Position numbers and translations under genes: made by a program | Part shown: one piece after another, positions 1-9,582 of the stretch | How positions within the stretch are numbered: position 1 is the first letter of the stretch | Layout: each line of letters opens with the position of its first letter | Source: Corynebacterium incognita | Lineage (GTDB): Bacteria; Actinomycetota; Actinomycetes; Mycobacteriales; Mycobacteriaceae | Direction: 5' to 3' | DNA: 64,000 bases | Assembly: GCF_014217255.1 (NCBI RefSeq) | Contig: NZ_CP059404.1 | Location: forward strand, 1,178,001-1,242,000 | Notes under the pieces: generated by a model | Database searches by the model: none | What the model was told of the DNA's origin: nothing | Seen by the model: the letters and a program-made list of their open reading frames with translations, nothing else

Positions 1-366
1 GCCCGCGTGGCAGGCAACACCGCCGCGGGCGTGCCGCCGGAGATCATGGGCACCGGTCCGGTTCCGGCCACGAAGAAGCTGCTCGAGCGCACCGGCTGGT
101 CCCTGGACGAGGTCGACGCCATCGAGCTCAACGAGGCGTTTGCCTCCCAGTCGCTGGCGTGCATCCGCGAGCTCGGCTTGGACGAGGACAAGACCAACGC
201 CTGGGGCGGCGCCATCGCGCTGGGCCACCCGCTGGGTTCCTCCGGCGCCCGCATCACCATCACTCTGCTGTCCCGCCTGGAAGAGGCGGACGCCACCAAG
301 GGCATCGCCACGATGTGCGTCGGCGTCGGCCAGGGCACCGCGATTGCGCTGGAGAGGGTGAAGTAG
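1..366 (+). CDS. Acetyl-CoA acyltransferase (thiolase), C-terminal part
   Basis: The gene runs in from outside the window; only the C-terminal thiolase domain is visible. It shows the family's conserved His in [11 protein letters not shown] and the active-site Cys in MCVGVGQG near the end. Thiolases cleave 3-oxoacyl-CoA with CoA. It directly precedes an enoyl-CoA hydratase (the next ATG follows the stop codon immediately), a 3-hydroxyacyl-CoA dehydrogenase and PaaZ. That context makes the phenylacetate-pathway thiolase PaaJ, which yields acetyl-CoA and succinyl-CoA, the likely identity, but PcaF/FadA-type alternatives cannot be excluded from this fragment. Confidence 0.85.
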   Translation, partial: ARVAGNTAAGVPPEIMGTGPVPATKKLLERTGWSLDEVDAIELNEAFASQSLACIRELGLDEDKTNAWGGAIALGHPLGSSGARITITLLSRLEEADATKGIATMCVGVGQGTAIALERVK

Positions 367-1140
367 ATGGCTATCGACGTCACTACCGTCACCCTGGGCG
401 AGGGTGAGGAGCAGGCGGTCGTCGCCACGCTCAACCGCCCTGAGGTGCGCAACGCCATTGACGAGTACATGGTCGCCGAGCTGCACGAACTGTGCGCCCA
501 GCTGGAGCGCGAGCCCCGCATCCTCATCATCACCGGCTGCGTGGCGGAGACCTCCAAGGGCCCGCGCGGCATCTTCGCTTCCGGCGCGGACATCGCCCAG
601 CTGCGCGAGCGGCGCCGCGAGGACGCGCTGCGCGGCATCAACTCCGGCATCTTCCAACGGTTGGCGCAGCTGCCCGCCCCGGTCATCGCGGCCGTGGACG
701 GCTTTGCCCTGGGCGGCGGCCTGGAATTGGCACTGGCCGCGGATTTCCGGGTGGCCACGCCAAACGCGAAGTTCGGCCAGCCGGAGGCCAACCTCGGCAT
801 CATCGCCGGCGCGGGCGCGCTGTGGCGGCTCAAGGAATGCGTGGGCCTGCCGCTGGCGCGCGAGATCCTCATGGCCGGGCGCATCCTCAGCGGCGCGGAG
901 GCACATGCCGCGCAGCTGGTCAACGAGCTGGCGGAGCCAGACGAGCTTCTCGACGCCGCGCGGGACCTCGCCGGACGCATCGCCGCGCTCGATCCGCTGG
1001 CAGTGCGCCTGAGCAAGCAGCTGCTGACCATGCCGGATTCCGCACACCCGGCGGTGGACAACATCGCCCAGGCGGTGCTGTTCGAATCCCCAGCCAAGTT
1101 TGACCGCATGCAGGCGTTTTTGGCCAAGAAGAAGAAATAG
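367..1140 (+). CDS. Enoyl-CoA hydratase/isomerase (PaaF/PaaG-like)
   Basis: A 257-residue crotonase-fold protein. The oxyanion-hole motifs FASGADIAQL (residues about 69-78) and VDGFALGGGLELALAADF (about 109-126) are present, with the conserved Glu in FGQPEANLGIIAGAGA. Such enzymes hydrate or isomerise 2-enoyl-CoA. The ATG abuts the thiolase stop codon, so the two genes are cotranscribed and probably translationally coupled. In this cluster it would act on the ring-opened intermediates of phenylacetate breakdown. Whether it is PaaF (hydratase) or PaaG (isomerase) cannot be decided by eye. Confidence 0.85.
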   Translation: MAIDVTTVTLGEGEEQAVVATLNRPEVRNAIDEYMVAELHELCAQLEREPRILIITGCVAETSKGPRGIFASGADIAQLRERRREDALRGINSGIFQRLAQLPAPVIAAVDGFALGGGLELALAADFRVATPNAKFGQPEANLGIIAGAGALWRLKECVGLPLAREILMAGRILSGAEAHAAQLVNELAEPDELLDAARDLAGRIAALDPLAVRLSKQLLTMPDSAHPAVDNIAQAVLFESPAKFDRMQAFLAKKKK

Positions 1141-1166
1141 CAACTAGGGAAGGACCGTAACTCATC

Positions 1167-2021
1167 GTGACTACTTCATCAGCAATCCCCACCCAGGTGG
1201 GCGTGCTCGGCGGCGGCCGGATGGGCGCCGGCATCGCGCACGCCTTCCTGCAGGCCGGCGCCTCCGTGACCGTGGTGGACATCAACGACGACGCCGCGGC
1301 CGCCGCCACCCAGCGCGTAGAAAAGGCGGTCAAGGGTTCCATCGACCGCGGCGCGGAAGGCACCGTGGAGTCGTGGATGCAGCGCCTCAACGTCTCCACC
1401 AACGCCGCCGACTTCGCCGGTCACGCCCTGGTGGTGGAGGCCGTGCCGGAGTCCATGGAGCTCAAAACCAAGGCATTCCAAGACATCGCGGCCGCCGCCC
1501 CGGAGGCCGTCATTGCCACCAACACCTCCTCGCTGTCGGTGACGGAGCTGGCGAACGTCGTGGACAACGACGTCATCGGCCTGCACTTCTTCAACCCGGT
1601 GCCGGCCTCCAAGCTCGTGGAGGTCGTCGTGGCCGAGTCCACCCCGGAGACCCTGGTGGACACCGCGCGCGGCTGGGTCGACGGCCTGGGCAAGACCGCC
1701 GTGGTGGTCAAGGACGCCCCCGGCTTCGCGTCCTCGCGCCTGGGCGTGGCCATCGCGCTGGAGGCCATCCGCATGGTCGAAGAAGGCGTTGCCAGCCCGC
1801 GCGACATCGACAACGCCATGGTACTGGGCTACAAATTCCCCATCGGTCCGCTGGAGCTCACGGACATCGTCGGCCTCGACGTGCGCCTCGGCATCACGGA
1901 ATACCTCGAGTCCACCCTGGGCGAGCGCTTCGCCCCGCCACAACTCATGCGCGACATGGTCGCCCGCGGCGAGCTCGGACGCAAGTCCGGCAAGGGTTTT
2001 TATAACTACACAGAGAACTAA
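1167..2021 (+). CDS. 3-hydroxyacyl-CoA dehydrogenase (PaaH-like)
   Basis: A 284-residue enzyme of the 3-hydroxybutyryl-CoA dehydrogenase type. The Rossmann motif GVLGGGRMGAGIA lies at about residues 12-24, followed by ATNTSSLSVTEL and the catalytic region GLHFFNPVP, and the C-terminal domain contains DAPGF and GYKFPIGPLEL. It oxidises 3-hydroxyacyl-CoA with NAD. The GTG start sits 26 bp after the hydratase stop, behind a GGAAGGA ribosome-binding sequence somewhat distant from the start. Position between hydratase and PaaZ suggests the PaaH step of phenylacetate degradation; a butyrate-type role is the alternative. Confidence 0.85.
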   Translation: MTTSSAIPTQVGVLGGGRMGAGIAHAFLQAGASVTVVDINDDAAAAATQRVEKAVKGSIDRGAEGTVESWMQRLNVSTNAADFAGHALVVEAVPESMELKTKAFQDIAAAAPEAVIATNTSSLSVTELANVVDNDVIGLHFFNPVPASKLVEVVVAESTPETLVDTARGWVDGLGKTAVVVKDAPGFASSRLGVAIALEAIRMVEEGVASPRDIDNAMVLGYKFPIGPLELTDIVGLDVRLGITEYLESTLGERFAPPQLMRDMVARGELGRKSGKGFYNYTEN

Positions 2022-2034
2022 GCCGAAAGCTGCG

Positions 2035-2424
2035 TTAGCTGCGCGGTTCCACCACAGCGTTGGTGATCCGCGCGGTGCACAGCCGCTTCCCGGAATCGTC
2101 AGTGATGACCACCTCGTGGCTGCACAGCGTGCGCCCCAGGCGAATCGCGGTGGCGGTGGCGGTGACCGTGCCCTCCATGCCGGAGGCGTGATGAGTGGCG
2201 TTAATGTCCACGCCCACCGCTACCTTGCCCATCGTGGAGGCGTGAATCACCGCGGCCCAGCTGCCCACGGTCTCCGCGAGCGCCACCATGGCCCCGCCGT
2301 GCAGCAGGCCCAGCGACTGGCGGTTTCCCTCAATAGGCATGGTGGCCACCACCTTTTCGGCGGACTGCTCCACCACTTCCACGCCCATCTTCTCGTCCAA
2401 TTGTCCAAGCTTAATCTCCCACAT
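2035..2424 (-). CDS. paaI: PaaI-type hotdog thioesterase
   Basis: A 129-residue hotdog-fold protein with LLHGGAMVALAETVGSWAA in the active-site helix region and VDINATHHAS in the central strand, typical of the PaaI/DUF4442 thioesterases that clear dead-end CoA thioesters of the phenylacetate pathway. It lies on the strand opposite to its pathway neighbours: tail-to-tail with the dehydrogenase gene (13 bp apart) and head-to-head with paaZ with only 33 bp between the start codons. The start is the ATG giving MWEIKLGQL. A longer open frame upstream of it runs antisense through paaZ and is not credible. Confidence 0.85.
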   Translation of the reverse strand: MWEIKLGQLDEKMGVEVVEQSAEKVVATMPIEGNRQSLGLLHGGAMVALAETVGSWAAVIHASTMGKVAVGVDINATHHASGMEGTVTATATAIRLGRTLCSHEVVITDDSGKRLCTARITNAVVEPRS

Positions 2425-2457
2425 AGCCCGCAATCTTAGACCGAAAGGAACGCTCCC

Positions 2458-4545
2458 ATGACCACTTCCACCATCGTCCCCTCCTTCCTCCAAGGCCAGT
2501 GGGTTACCCCGCAGGACCCGCAGCGGGTCAAAGAGGTCCACGATCCGTCGACAGGCGAACTCGTCGCGCGTGTGAGCGCCGAGGGCCTGGACGTCGCCAC
2601 GGCCATCGATTACGCCCGCACCACCGGACGCCAAGGCCTGCAGGAGCTCACCATCCACGAGCGCGCGCTGAAGATTAAGGAGCTGGCGCTTTACCTGCAG
2701 GAGCATGCCGACGTCCTGAAGGAGCTCGCGCACAAGACAGGCGCGAACAAGCGGGACAACTTCCCGGACATCGACGGCGGCATCTCCACGCTGTTTACCT
2801 TCTCCTCCAAGGGCCGCCGTGAAATGCCGAACGCCCACGTGGTTACCGACGGCGAGCCGGAAAACTTCTCCAAGGACGGCTCGTTCATCGGCCGCCACAT
2901 TTACACCTCCATCCCGGGCATCGCGGTGCAGATCAACGCCTTCAACTTCCCTGTCTGGGGCATGCTGGAAAAATTCGCCCCGGCGTTCATCGCGGGCGTT
3001 CCCACCTTGGTCAAGCCCGCCACACCGACCGGCTACGTCACCGCCGAGTGTGTGCGCCTCATGGTGGAATCCGGCGTGCTGCCGGAGGGCTCCATCCAGC
3101 TCATCTCCGGTTCGGCGCGCGACCTGCTGGACCACCTGGATTACCGCGACCACGTGGCTTTTACCGGTTCTGCGGCCACTGCGCATTCCCTGCGCGCGCA
3201 CCCCAACGTCATCGAGGGCGGCGTGACCTTTACTGCTGAGGCGGACTCGCTCAACGCTGCTATTTTGGGCGCCGACGCCACCGCCGACACCCCGGAGTTC
3301 GCCGCCTATGTCAAGGCCGTATTCGGGGAGATGACCGCGAAGGCGGGCCAGAAGTGTACGGCCATCCGCCGCGCCATCGTGCCCCATGACCTGGTCCAGC
3401 CCTTCGTTGAGGCCCTCACCCAGCGCCTAGAGGACAAGGTCGTGCTCGGCGATCCGCGCGACGCACACGCCACGATGGGCCCGTTGGTGTCCGCCGAGCA
3501 GCGTGACGACGTCGCGTCTGCCGTCGCCGCCCTAGCAAACGCCGGCGGGCAGGTGGTCTACGGTGGCCAGGACGCCCCGGAAGGACTCGACGGCGCTTTC
3601 TTCACGCCCACCATCCTCACCTTCGATGACAACCGGACCCCGGAAGTGCACTCGGTGGAGGCCTTCGGCCCGGTGGTCTCCGTCATCGGCTACGACACCA
3701 CTGAGGAGGCCGTGGAGTTGGCCGCGCTCGGCGCCGGTTCGCTCGTCGCCTCGGTGATCACTCACGACGCCGACATCGCCGCCACCATCGGCCGCGGCAT
3801 CGCGGCGCACCACGGCCGCCTGCACTTCCTCGACCGCGACGACGCCAGGATGTCGACAGGCCATGGCTCTCCCCTGCCGCACCTCATCCACGGCGGCCCG
3901 GGTCGCGCGGGCGGCGGCGAGGAACTCGGCGGCGTGCGCGGCATCAAGCACTTCATGCAGCGCACCGCCGTGCAGGGCACCCCGGATCACCTCACCGCGG
4001 TGACCGGCCAATGGCACCGCGGCGCGGCGGTTAATAAGGTCACCCGGGCCGACGTGGACGCCGGGACCGGCGTGCACCCGTTCCGCAAGGACTTGGCCAC
4101 GCTCACGATCGGCGATCAGTTCGCCTCCGACCTGCGCAAGGTGACCCTGCAGGAGATCCTCGACTTCGCGGAGACCACCGGCGATACCTTCTACGCGCAC
4201 ACCAACGAGGAAGCCGCGATGGCCAACCCGTTCTTCCCGCGCCGGGTGGCCCACGGCTACCTGCTGGTCTCCTGGGCGGCGGGTCTGTTCGTGGAGCCGG
4301 CGCCGGGTCCGGTGCTGGCCAACTACGGCCTGGAGAACCTGCGGTTTGTGGAGCCTGTCACCTACGATGACTCCATCCGCATCGAGCTCACGGCCAAGCA
4401 GATCACCCCGCGCGTGACCGACGAGTACGGCGAGGTGCGCTGGGACGCAGCCCTGTTCAACCAGGACGACGTCATGGTGGCCACCTACGATGTGCTCACC
4501 CTCGTGGAGAAGGTGGACACCACCTACGCGGCCAAGCAGTCGTAG
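2458..4545 (+). CDS. paaZ: PaaZ: bifunctional oxepin-CoA hydrolase / semialdehyde dehydrogenase
   Basis: A 695-residue fusion of two enzymes. Residues 1 to about 520 are an aldehyde dehydrogenase with general base Glu261 (TAEADSLN) and nucleophile Cys300 (GQKCT). Residues about 530-690 are a MaoC-like hotdog hydratase with the Asp576/His581 pair in GDTFYAH. In the phenylacetate route the hydratase opens oxepin-CoA and the dehydrogenase oxidises the resulting semialdehyde, so the reactive aldehyde passes between domains. Length matches the known family. An AAAGGAACG ribosome-binding sequence precedes the ATG. The 33-bp gap to the divergent paaI must hold at least part of its expression signals. 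Confidence 0.92.
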   Translation: MTTSTIVPSFLQGQWVTPQDPQRVKEVHDPSTGELVARVSAEGLDVATAIDYARTTGRQGLQELTIHERALKIKELALYLQEHADVLKELAHKTGANKRDNFPDIDGGISTLFTFSSKGRREMPNAHVVTDGEPENFSKDGSFIGRHIYTSIPGIAVQINAFNFPVWGMLEKFAPAFIAGVPTLVKPATPTGYVTAECVRLMVESGVLPEGSIQLISGSARDLLDHLDYRDHVAFTGSAATAHSLRAHPNVIEGGVTFTAEADSLNAAILGADATADTPEFAAYVKAVFGEMTAKAGQKCTAIRRAIVPHDLVQPFVEALTQRLEDKVVLGDPRDAHATMGPLVSAEQRDDVASAVAALANAGGQVVYGGQDAPEGLDGAFFTPTILTFDDNRTPEVHSVEAFGPVVSVIGYDTTEEAVELAALGAGSLVASVITHDADIAATIGRGIAAHHGRLHFLDRDDARMSTGHGSPLPHLIHGGPGRAGGGEELGGVRGIKHFMQRTAVQGTPDHLTAVTGQWHRGAAVNKVTRADVDAGTGVHPFRKDLATLTIGDQFASDLRKVTLQEILDFAETTGDTFYAHTNEEAAMANPFFPRRVAHGYLLVSWAAGLFVEPAPGPVLANYGLENLRFVEPVTYDDSIRIELTAKQITPRVTDEYGEVRWDAALFNQDDVMVATYDVLTLVEKVDTTYAAKQS

Positions 4546-4580
4546 AGAAACTCCATGTCAACGCAGTACAGGAGAACAAT

Positions 4581-6449
4581 CTAGCCCTGCCCGCCGCGTT
4601 CGTCGCCTGCCCCCACCTGCGCGCGCTTAACCGCGATCACCAGCAGCACGATGCCGCTGACCAGGAAGGCGACGGCGCGGAACAGGCCGGCGATGGCGGC
4701 CATGTCGAAGAAGATGAGCTTAGCCACCGCCACCACCGCGAGGATCCCGCCGAGGGTGGACCACTGGCCGTCGCGACGCAACAGCAGACGCGCGGCCAGC
4801 ACCATCCACGCGATAGACACCAGCGCGTGCGCCGCGCGGTAGGCGGCCTCGCGGCCATCCGCGGCGCCGATCAAACTACCCACATAACCACACACGCCGA
4901 CCACCGCCATCATGGACAGCACCAGCGCGAAGACCACGGCCACCGCGTACATGGGCTGTGACCACGTCGCCGTAAACTCCGCCCGGCGCGCATAAGCCAC
5001 CGCCAGGAACGCACCCACGATGACCGCCATGCCAGCGGTCTCCACCATCTGCAGCACACCTGGTTCGAAGACGGTGCCCACGAACAGCGGGTAACACACC
5101 AACACCGTGCCGAACATCCACGCCGCCGCCAGCCAGTCCGTATCCAGCCAGCGCAGCAGCAACGCGAAGGCGGCGAAGAACACCACCGGAAGCAGCAGCA
5201 GAGTCAGCGGCGAATCCGTCACGAACTCCGTGCCGTCGCCCGTAGCATCCCAGAAGATCACCTGAAACGACACACCAAAGTAGACCGGCAATGCCGCCAG
5301 TCCCACCCGGCGCATGACGCGCGGCCCTTCCCAGGCCAGCGCCGTCATCACGCCCAGGGTCAGGACCACGAACCACCGCTCCATGGAGTCGGTGATGTTG
5401 TACTCCGCCAACCAGATGAGCAGCGCCGGGGCCACAATCCCGCCCATCAACAGCGCGGGGTCGCTGTCCACAGCGGCGGGCTTGTCGACGCCCCGCTCCC
5501 CCGCCGTTGCCTTCGTCGCCGGCGCAAACACCGTGATCGTGACCAGCCCAATGGCCACGCCCAGACACAACGCCATCAGCGCGATGTCCGGAACGCGCGC
5601 CGCGCCGCCGCCCATGCTCACGCCCAGCATGGCGAACACCCACGCCACCGCAGTGACCAGGCGGAGCGATACCTGACGGTGCCAAACCGACAGCCCCGTC
5701 ATCGTCAGCGGCAACAGCACAATCAGCAGCGCGCCAAGGTCATTGTGCAGCGCCATCGGGTAGAAGAACGCCGCAACAGCAGCGCCGACGGCGAGCCACG
5801 CGGGCGTCGACACGCTCGCCCCGAAGCCCACGGCGAAGCGTTGACCGTAATAGCCCAGGCTGCCGTAGATCACCGTCATGATGACCGCGCCCAGCCACCC
5901 TGGGAGCCACCCCAACCACGTGACGGTAAGGAACGTGGTGGCCAAGCCGGTGTACAGCGACGTGGCCAGCAGCGCCGTCACCGCGGCCGGCGGCGCGCTG
6001 CTCCGGAAGCGCCAGGCTGCCGCGCCCATCGCAATCGCCACGGCGTACGCGAGCACCACGCGCCCCACCGGGCCAAGCAGGCCGGCTTGAATGGCCACGG
6101 CCACCAGGAACGCCACGCCCGCCAGTGTGATGAGCGTGCCACCGATCGCCACCGCGCGGATCAGCAGGGACTCCCGATCCTTCGGCGAGCTCTGTTTCAC
6201 CTGCACCTGCGACGCGTACGGCAGCGGCTGCTCCTGCTGTCGCTGCGAGTACGCGGGGATCGGCTGGGACGCTGGCGCCGTCTCCGGACGGGGCGGCACC
6301 ACCTGCGGGGCGGCAGCGGCGCCCGCCCGCGAATCAGCGAGGCGGTCCAAGCTTTGCCGCGCGTCCTTCAACGCACGCTCCGCCACATCCAAGCGCCACA
6401 GCGCGTCTTTGAGCAGGTCCCCACCGGAACCCGACGTGTTTGTGTCCAT
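4581..6449 (-). CDS. Polytopic membrane protein, DUF2339-like
   Basis: A 622-residue protein with a short cytoplasmic, probably coiled-coil N-terminus (heptad-like LWRLDVAERALKDARQSLDRL, about residues 14-34), then a Pro/Gln-rich linker and a very long run of hydrophobic helices from about residue 90 to the C-terminus. This matches the DUF2339 family of bacterial membrane proteins, whose function is not established. I chose the internal ATG (MDTNTSGSGG) rather than a GTG or ATG 20 residues upstream because the upstream residues do not look family-like. It stands alone, convergent with paaZ. Confidence 0.7.
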   Translation of the reverse strand: MDTNTSGSGGDLLKDALWRLDVAERALKDARQSLDRLADSRAGAAAAPQVVPPRPETAPASQPIPAYSQRQQEQPLPYASQVQVKQSSPKDRESLLIRAVAIGGTLITLAGVAFLVAVAIQAGLLGPVGRVVLAYAVAIAMGAAAWRFRSSAPPAAVTALLATSLYTGLATTFLTVTWLGWLPGWLGAVIMTVIYGSLGYYGQRFAVGFGASVSTPAWLAVGAAVAAFFYPMALHNDLGALLIVLLPLTMTGLSVWHRQVSLRLVTAVAWVFAMLGVSMGGGAARVPDIALMALCLGVAIGLVTITVFAPATKATAGERGVDKPAAVDSDPALLMGGIVAPALLIWLAEYNITDSMERWFVVLTLGVMTALAWEGPRVMRRVGLAALPVYFGVSFQVIFWDATGDGTEFVTDSPLTLLLLPVVFFAAFALLLRWLDTDWLAAAWMFGTVLVCYPLFVGTVFEPGVLQMVETAGMAVIVGAFLAVAYARRAEFTATWSQPMYAVAVVFALVLSMMAVVGVCGYVGSLIGAADGREAAYRAAHALVSIAWMVLAARLLLRRDGQWSTLGGILAVVAVAKLIFFDMAAIAGLFRAVAFLVSGIVLLVIAVKRAQVGAGDERGGQG

Positions 6450-6776
6450 AACTAAGGCATACCCGGCCACCACTGGTCCCGCAATGGTTTGCCAAACACA
6501 GGCAACCAAGGGCCATCAAATGTAAAAATCCCGCAATTCTTTCAATGAGACGCCCTTCAGCACGTGCCTAATGCTAAAAATCGACGGATTCTTTCACTTA
6601 GCCATCCTCCGAGGCTCTTGGAACTAACCCGAATCGACCTTCCAGCGATTCAATCTTTTCGTTTTGAGTCTCAAAACCGTGACAAAGAGACGTGCATCAC
6701 GTACAGTGGCGTACATTCCGGAACAATTTTTATTTTTTGTAACACTTCGTACAAACCGCACTCTTGAGGATTTTCA
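6450..6776. other. Gene-free A/T-rich junction upstream of the permease
   Basis: No convincing gene. Base composition drops abruptly here from the surrounding high-GC sequence to A/T-rich sequence, marking the left edge of the island that follows. Near 6690-6715 there is a small symmetric element (CGTG, three bases, CACG) followed by two GTAC boxes, and a T-rich tract at about 6723-6740. These could be promoter/operator sequence for the permease gene, but I cannot assign hexamers with confidence. Confidence 0.4.
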
Positions 6777-8228
6777 ATGGAGAACTCAAAAACTCATGAC
6801 GCTGAGTCTCGAACAAACTCGCCCCCGGTTCAAGCTAGGAAACTAAACAGCTGGGAAGTAACAGCGATCTCGGTCGGCTTCATGGGGCCAGTCATGGCCA
6901 TGTCCTTAAATGGAATTGGCGTAGCAGGATTAGTCGGCAAAGCTGTGCCGCTGACATTCTTTGTTGCGTTCATTGGCACACTTTTCGTTGGATACGCATT
7001 CATCCGACTTCTACGCGAATTCACGCATGCAGGCAGCGTATACGCGCTGTCCGGAATTACGCTGGGCCCTAAAGCAGGCTTCTTCGGCGGTTTCGCATTG
7101 CTAGGTACCTACACCTTTTTGACTGCGTGCATCCTCGGCGCTTGCTCAGTCTTTTTTGAAGCGATGGCACTCGAATTGGGAGCAACGCCTCCCGGGAAAC
7201 TCTGGATCGCAGTTCCCATACTTGTGGGTCTAAGCGGCCTCTTCCTAAACCTCCGCAATTCGCAAGTTGCCGCCCGAATTACTTTGATAATTGGCCTCGT
7301 TGGAATCCTGGTCATGCTGATACTGGCGGTAATAATCATCAGCAAGGTAGGCAGCCCCAACGCCCCAGTAACTACCGGCGTTGACTGGGCGGCGTTCTCC
7401 CCAAGGGAAGCAACGTGGGATGGGATTTTGACGGCCTCGGTGTTCGCATTCATCTCCTGGGCAGGCTTTGAATCTGGCTCTGCGCTTGGCGAAGAGACTA
7501 AAGAACCCAAGAAAGTTATTCCTCGGTCTCTCTTAGCGGCTATCACCGTTGGAGGCACCGTTTACGTCTTCATCATGTTTGCCCAGACCCTTGGTTACGG
7601 AACAGATGCTGCAGGAATCGAAAAATTCGCTAACGCTTCTTCCACGCTCACTGAATTGGCATCCATGTACGTCGGCAGTTGGTACTCAATTCTTTTGTCA
7701 GTAATTGCGTTTGCTGTCGCGTTTGGCGCCTACCTAAGTTCTTCGACCGCTACATCGCGACTGCTTTTCGCACTCGCCCGTGATGGTTTTGGCCCTCACT
7801 CTTTCGCAACGCAGAATCCGCGCACACAAGTCCCTACTCACGCGGTTATTTTTACGAATACGGCCACTGTGCTGATGACCGTCGTCCTCGGCTTATTCGG
7901 CGCAACAAACGTTGAAGCCTACTACTGGTATGCCACCATCGGAACCCTGTGCATGGTCATCGCCTACGGCATGGCCTCAGTGGGTGCGATCAAGTACATC
8001 TGCAGCAGGACTTCGACCATCCCGACATTCGAAGTCATCTTCCCCATTATTTCGCTGATTTACCTCGTGTTTGTGTTCTTCGTCCAGATTGTGGGGCAAG
8101 AACCTCCATACACCTACTTCCCATGGATTGCGGGCGGTTGGTGCTTACTCGGCCTCGTTATCGTTCTTTCGAGGCCCAATCTCACCAAGCGTATCGGCAG
8201 AAAGATGGCGTCGTTCCATGCAGACTAA
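6777..8228 (+). CDS. APC-superfamily amino acid/amine permease
   Basis: A 483-residue protein with about 12 hydrophobic segments. The first helix has the APC signature SVGFMGPVMAMSLNGIG, and FAFISWAGFESGSALGEETKEPKKVIPRSL matches the family's helix 6-loop region. It would import an amino acid, amine or small amide. It is the first gene of a low-GC cluster followed by a glutamine-synthetase-like ligase, two hydrolases and an RpiR regulator, so it probably brings in the substrate of that pathway. The start codon follows a TGAGGA ribosome-binding sequence. Confidence 0.85.
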   Translation: MENSKTHDAESRTNSPPVQARKLNSWEVTAISVGFMGPVMAMSLNGIGVAGLVGKAVPLTFFVAFIGTLFVGYAFIRLLREFTHAGSVYALSGITLGPKAGFFGGFALLGTYTFLTACILGACSVFFEAMALELGATPPGKLWIAVPILVGLSGLFLNLRNSQVAARITLIIGLVGILVMLILAVIIISKVGSPNAPVTTGVDWAAFSPREATWDGILTASVFAFISWAGFESGSALGEETKEPKKVIPRSLLAAITVGGTVYVFIMFAQTLGYGTDAAGIEKFANASSTLTELASMYVGSWYSILLSVIAFAVAFGAYLSSSTATSRLLFALARDGFGPHSFATQNPRTQVPTHAVIFTNTATVLMTVVLGLFGATNVEAYYWYATIGTLCMVIAYGMASVGAIKYICSRTSTIPTFEVIFPIISLIYLVFVFFVQIVGQEPPYTYFPWIAGGWCLLGLVIVLSRPNLTKRIGRKMASFHAD

Positions 8229-8265
8229 ACAGTTCTCTCAAAAATTAACGAAAGAAAGGTCAACC

Positions 8266-9582
8266 ATGAAAAATACGGACGCAGCCGACCAGAAGAACAT
8301 CTTCACCTTCCTTGCCACCTGTGATATCTCGGCACGCACTAAAGGCCGTGCAATTCACAATAAAGACTTCACACCGGATTCCAGCGTCGGCTGGGTGCCG
8401 GCAAACCTCGGCATTGGGCCTCTCGGCCACATCGTCGGTGGAATCCCCTATGGCTCATCGGGCGATGTCCGTTTAAAAGCCGATGCCTCCTCTCTCACCA
8501 CCATCTCCGGGATTCCCGGACAATCTGATATCAACTATTGCTTCACCGACATTGTCAATACCGATGGCAGCCCTTGGGAGTCGTGTAGCCGCACGTTCCT
8601 GAAGAACGCATTGAAAGAGCTCGAGGAAACTCACGATGTCTCGATGACTGCCTCATTCGAGCATGAGTTCGTCGAACGCGCAGCCTCACGTCATCCGCAC
8701 CCATTTTCGTTCTCCAATTTCATCACTGCTGAACCCATCAGCAGTACCCTTTTTCAAATTCTGGAAAATGCAGGTCTTGAGCCAGAATGCTGGCTACCGG
8801 AGTACGCCGAGCACCAGTACGAGTTAACGATGAAGCCCTCCGATCCCCTTACTGCAGCGGACCGTGCGCTTCTTCTCCGCGACATCACTACGAACGTATA
8901 TCGCGCCTTCGATAGCGAAGTCACCTTCAGCCCCGTAGCGACTGCAGAAACAGGTGGCTCTGGTGTTCATGTGCACTACGGTTTGTACGGCCGCAACGGT
9001 GAAGCGATTTCGTTCGACCCAGAACGTCCGGGACGCGTGTCTGATTTTGCTGCGAAATTCAATGCAGGCGTTATTAAGTATGCTCCGGCGCTGACGGCAA
9101 TCTTTGCCCCGCTCACTATCAGCTATTTACGTTTAAAGCCCGACAATTGGTCCACCGCACGAGCATTTTGTGGCCTACAAAACCGTGAAGCACTGGTTCG
9201 AATTTGCCCAACCAATGAGATCAATGGCAAAGATCCAGCCCCACAGGTCCACTTTGAATTCCGTGGAGCAGACGCCGGCGCCAACCCTTGGATCCTGATG
9301 GGATGTATCATTCGCGCAGGTCTAGCAGGCCTCGAAGAAGACCTGGATCCGGTGCAAATTGTAGAGGGGGATTTGGATCTTGACGGGATTCACAAGAATC
9401 TTCCGGAACTCCCCTCCTCTCTGGAAAAGGCACTAGAGTTATTCGAAGAAAATCCGACCGTGCGATCTTGGTTCAGCGAGGCGTGGGTAGAAACGTTCCT
9501 TAAAGTTAAACGGGATGAGATCGACCAACTCACGGGCAAGTCATTTGACGAACAGTGCGAGGTGTACGCAGATGTCTACTGA
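8266..9582 (+). CDS. Glutamine synthetase family ligase (not housekeeping GlnA)
   Basis: A 438-residue protein of the glutamine synthetase fold. Visible are the beta-grasp N-terminus, the metal-site helix ASFEHEFVER (about residues 128-137), TGGSGVHVHYGL (the ammonia/ATP-site region) and a C-terminal region with VHFEFRGADAGANPWILMG. It is shorter and more divergent than GlnA and lacks an obvious adenylylation-site Tyr context, so it more likely joins glutamate (or a related acid) to an amine, as in gamma-glutamyl-amine pathways or FluG. The ATG follows AAAGAAAGG. The last codons overlap the next gene's start, indicating tight coupling. Confidence 0.8.
   Translation: MKNTDAADQKNIFTFLATCDISARTKGRAIHNKDFTPDSSVGWVPANLGIGPLGHIVGGIPYGSSGDVRLKADASSLTTISGIPGQSDINYCFTDIVNTDGSPWESCSRTFLKNALKELEETHDVSMTASFEHEFVERAASRHPHPFSFSNFITAEPISSTLFQILENAGLEPECWLPEYAEHQYELTMKPSDPLTAADRALLLRDITTNVYRAFDSEVTFSPVATAETGGSGVHVHYGLYGRNGEAISFDPERPGRVSDFAAKFNAGVIKYAPALTAIFAPLTISYLRLKPDNWSTARAFCGLQNREALVRICPTNEINGKDPAPQVHFEFRGADAGANPWILMGCIIRAGLAGLEEDLDPVQIVEGDLDLDGIHKNLPELPSSLEKALELFEENPTVRSWFSEAWVETFLKVKRDEIDQLTGKSFDEQCEVYADVY

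Noticed and set aside
2425..3387. N-terminal extension of paaI by about 320 codons on the minus strand.
   Set aside because: It runs antisense through paaZ, has no domain similarity, and the hotdog domain starts exactly at the internal ATG (MWEIKL).
6564..6767. A 67-codon open frame in the A/T-rich junction.
   Set aside because: No ribosome-binding site, no domain, and it overlaps the likely promoter region of the permease gene.
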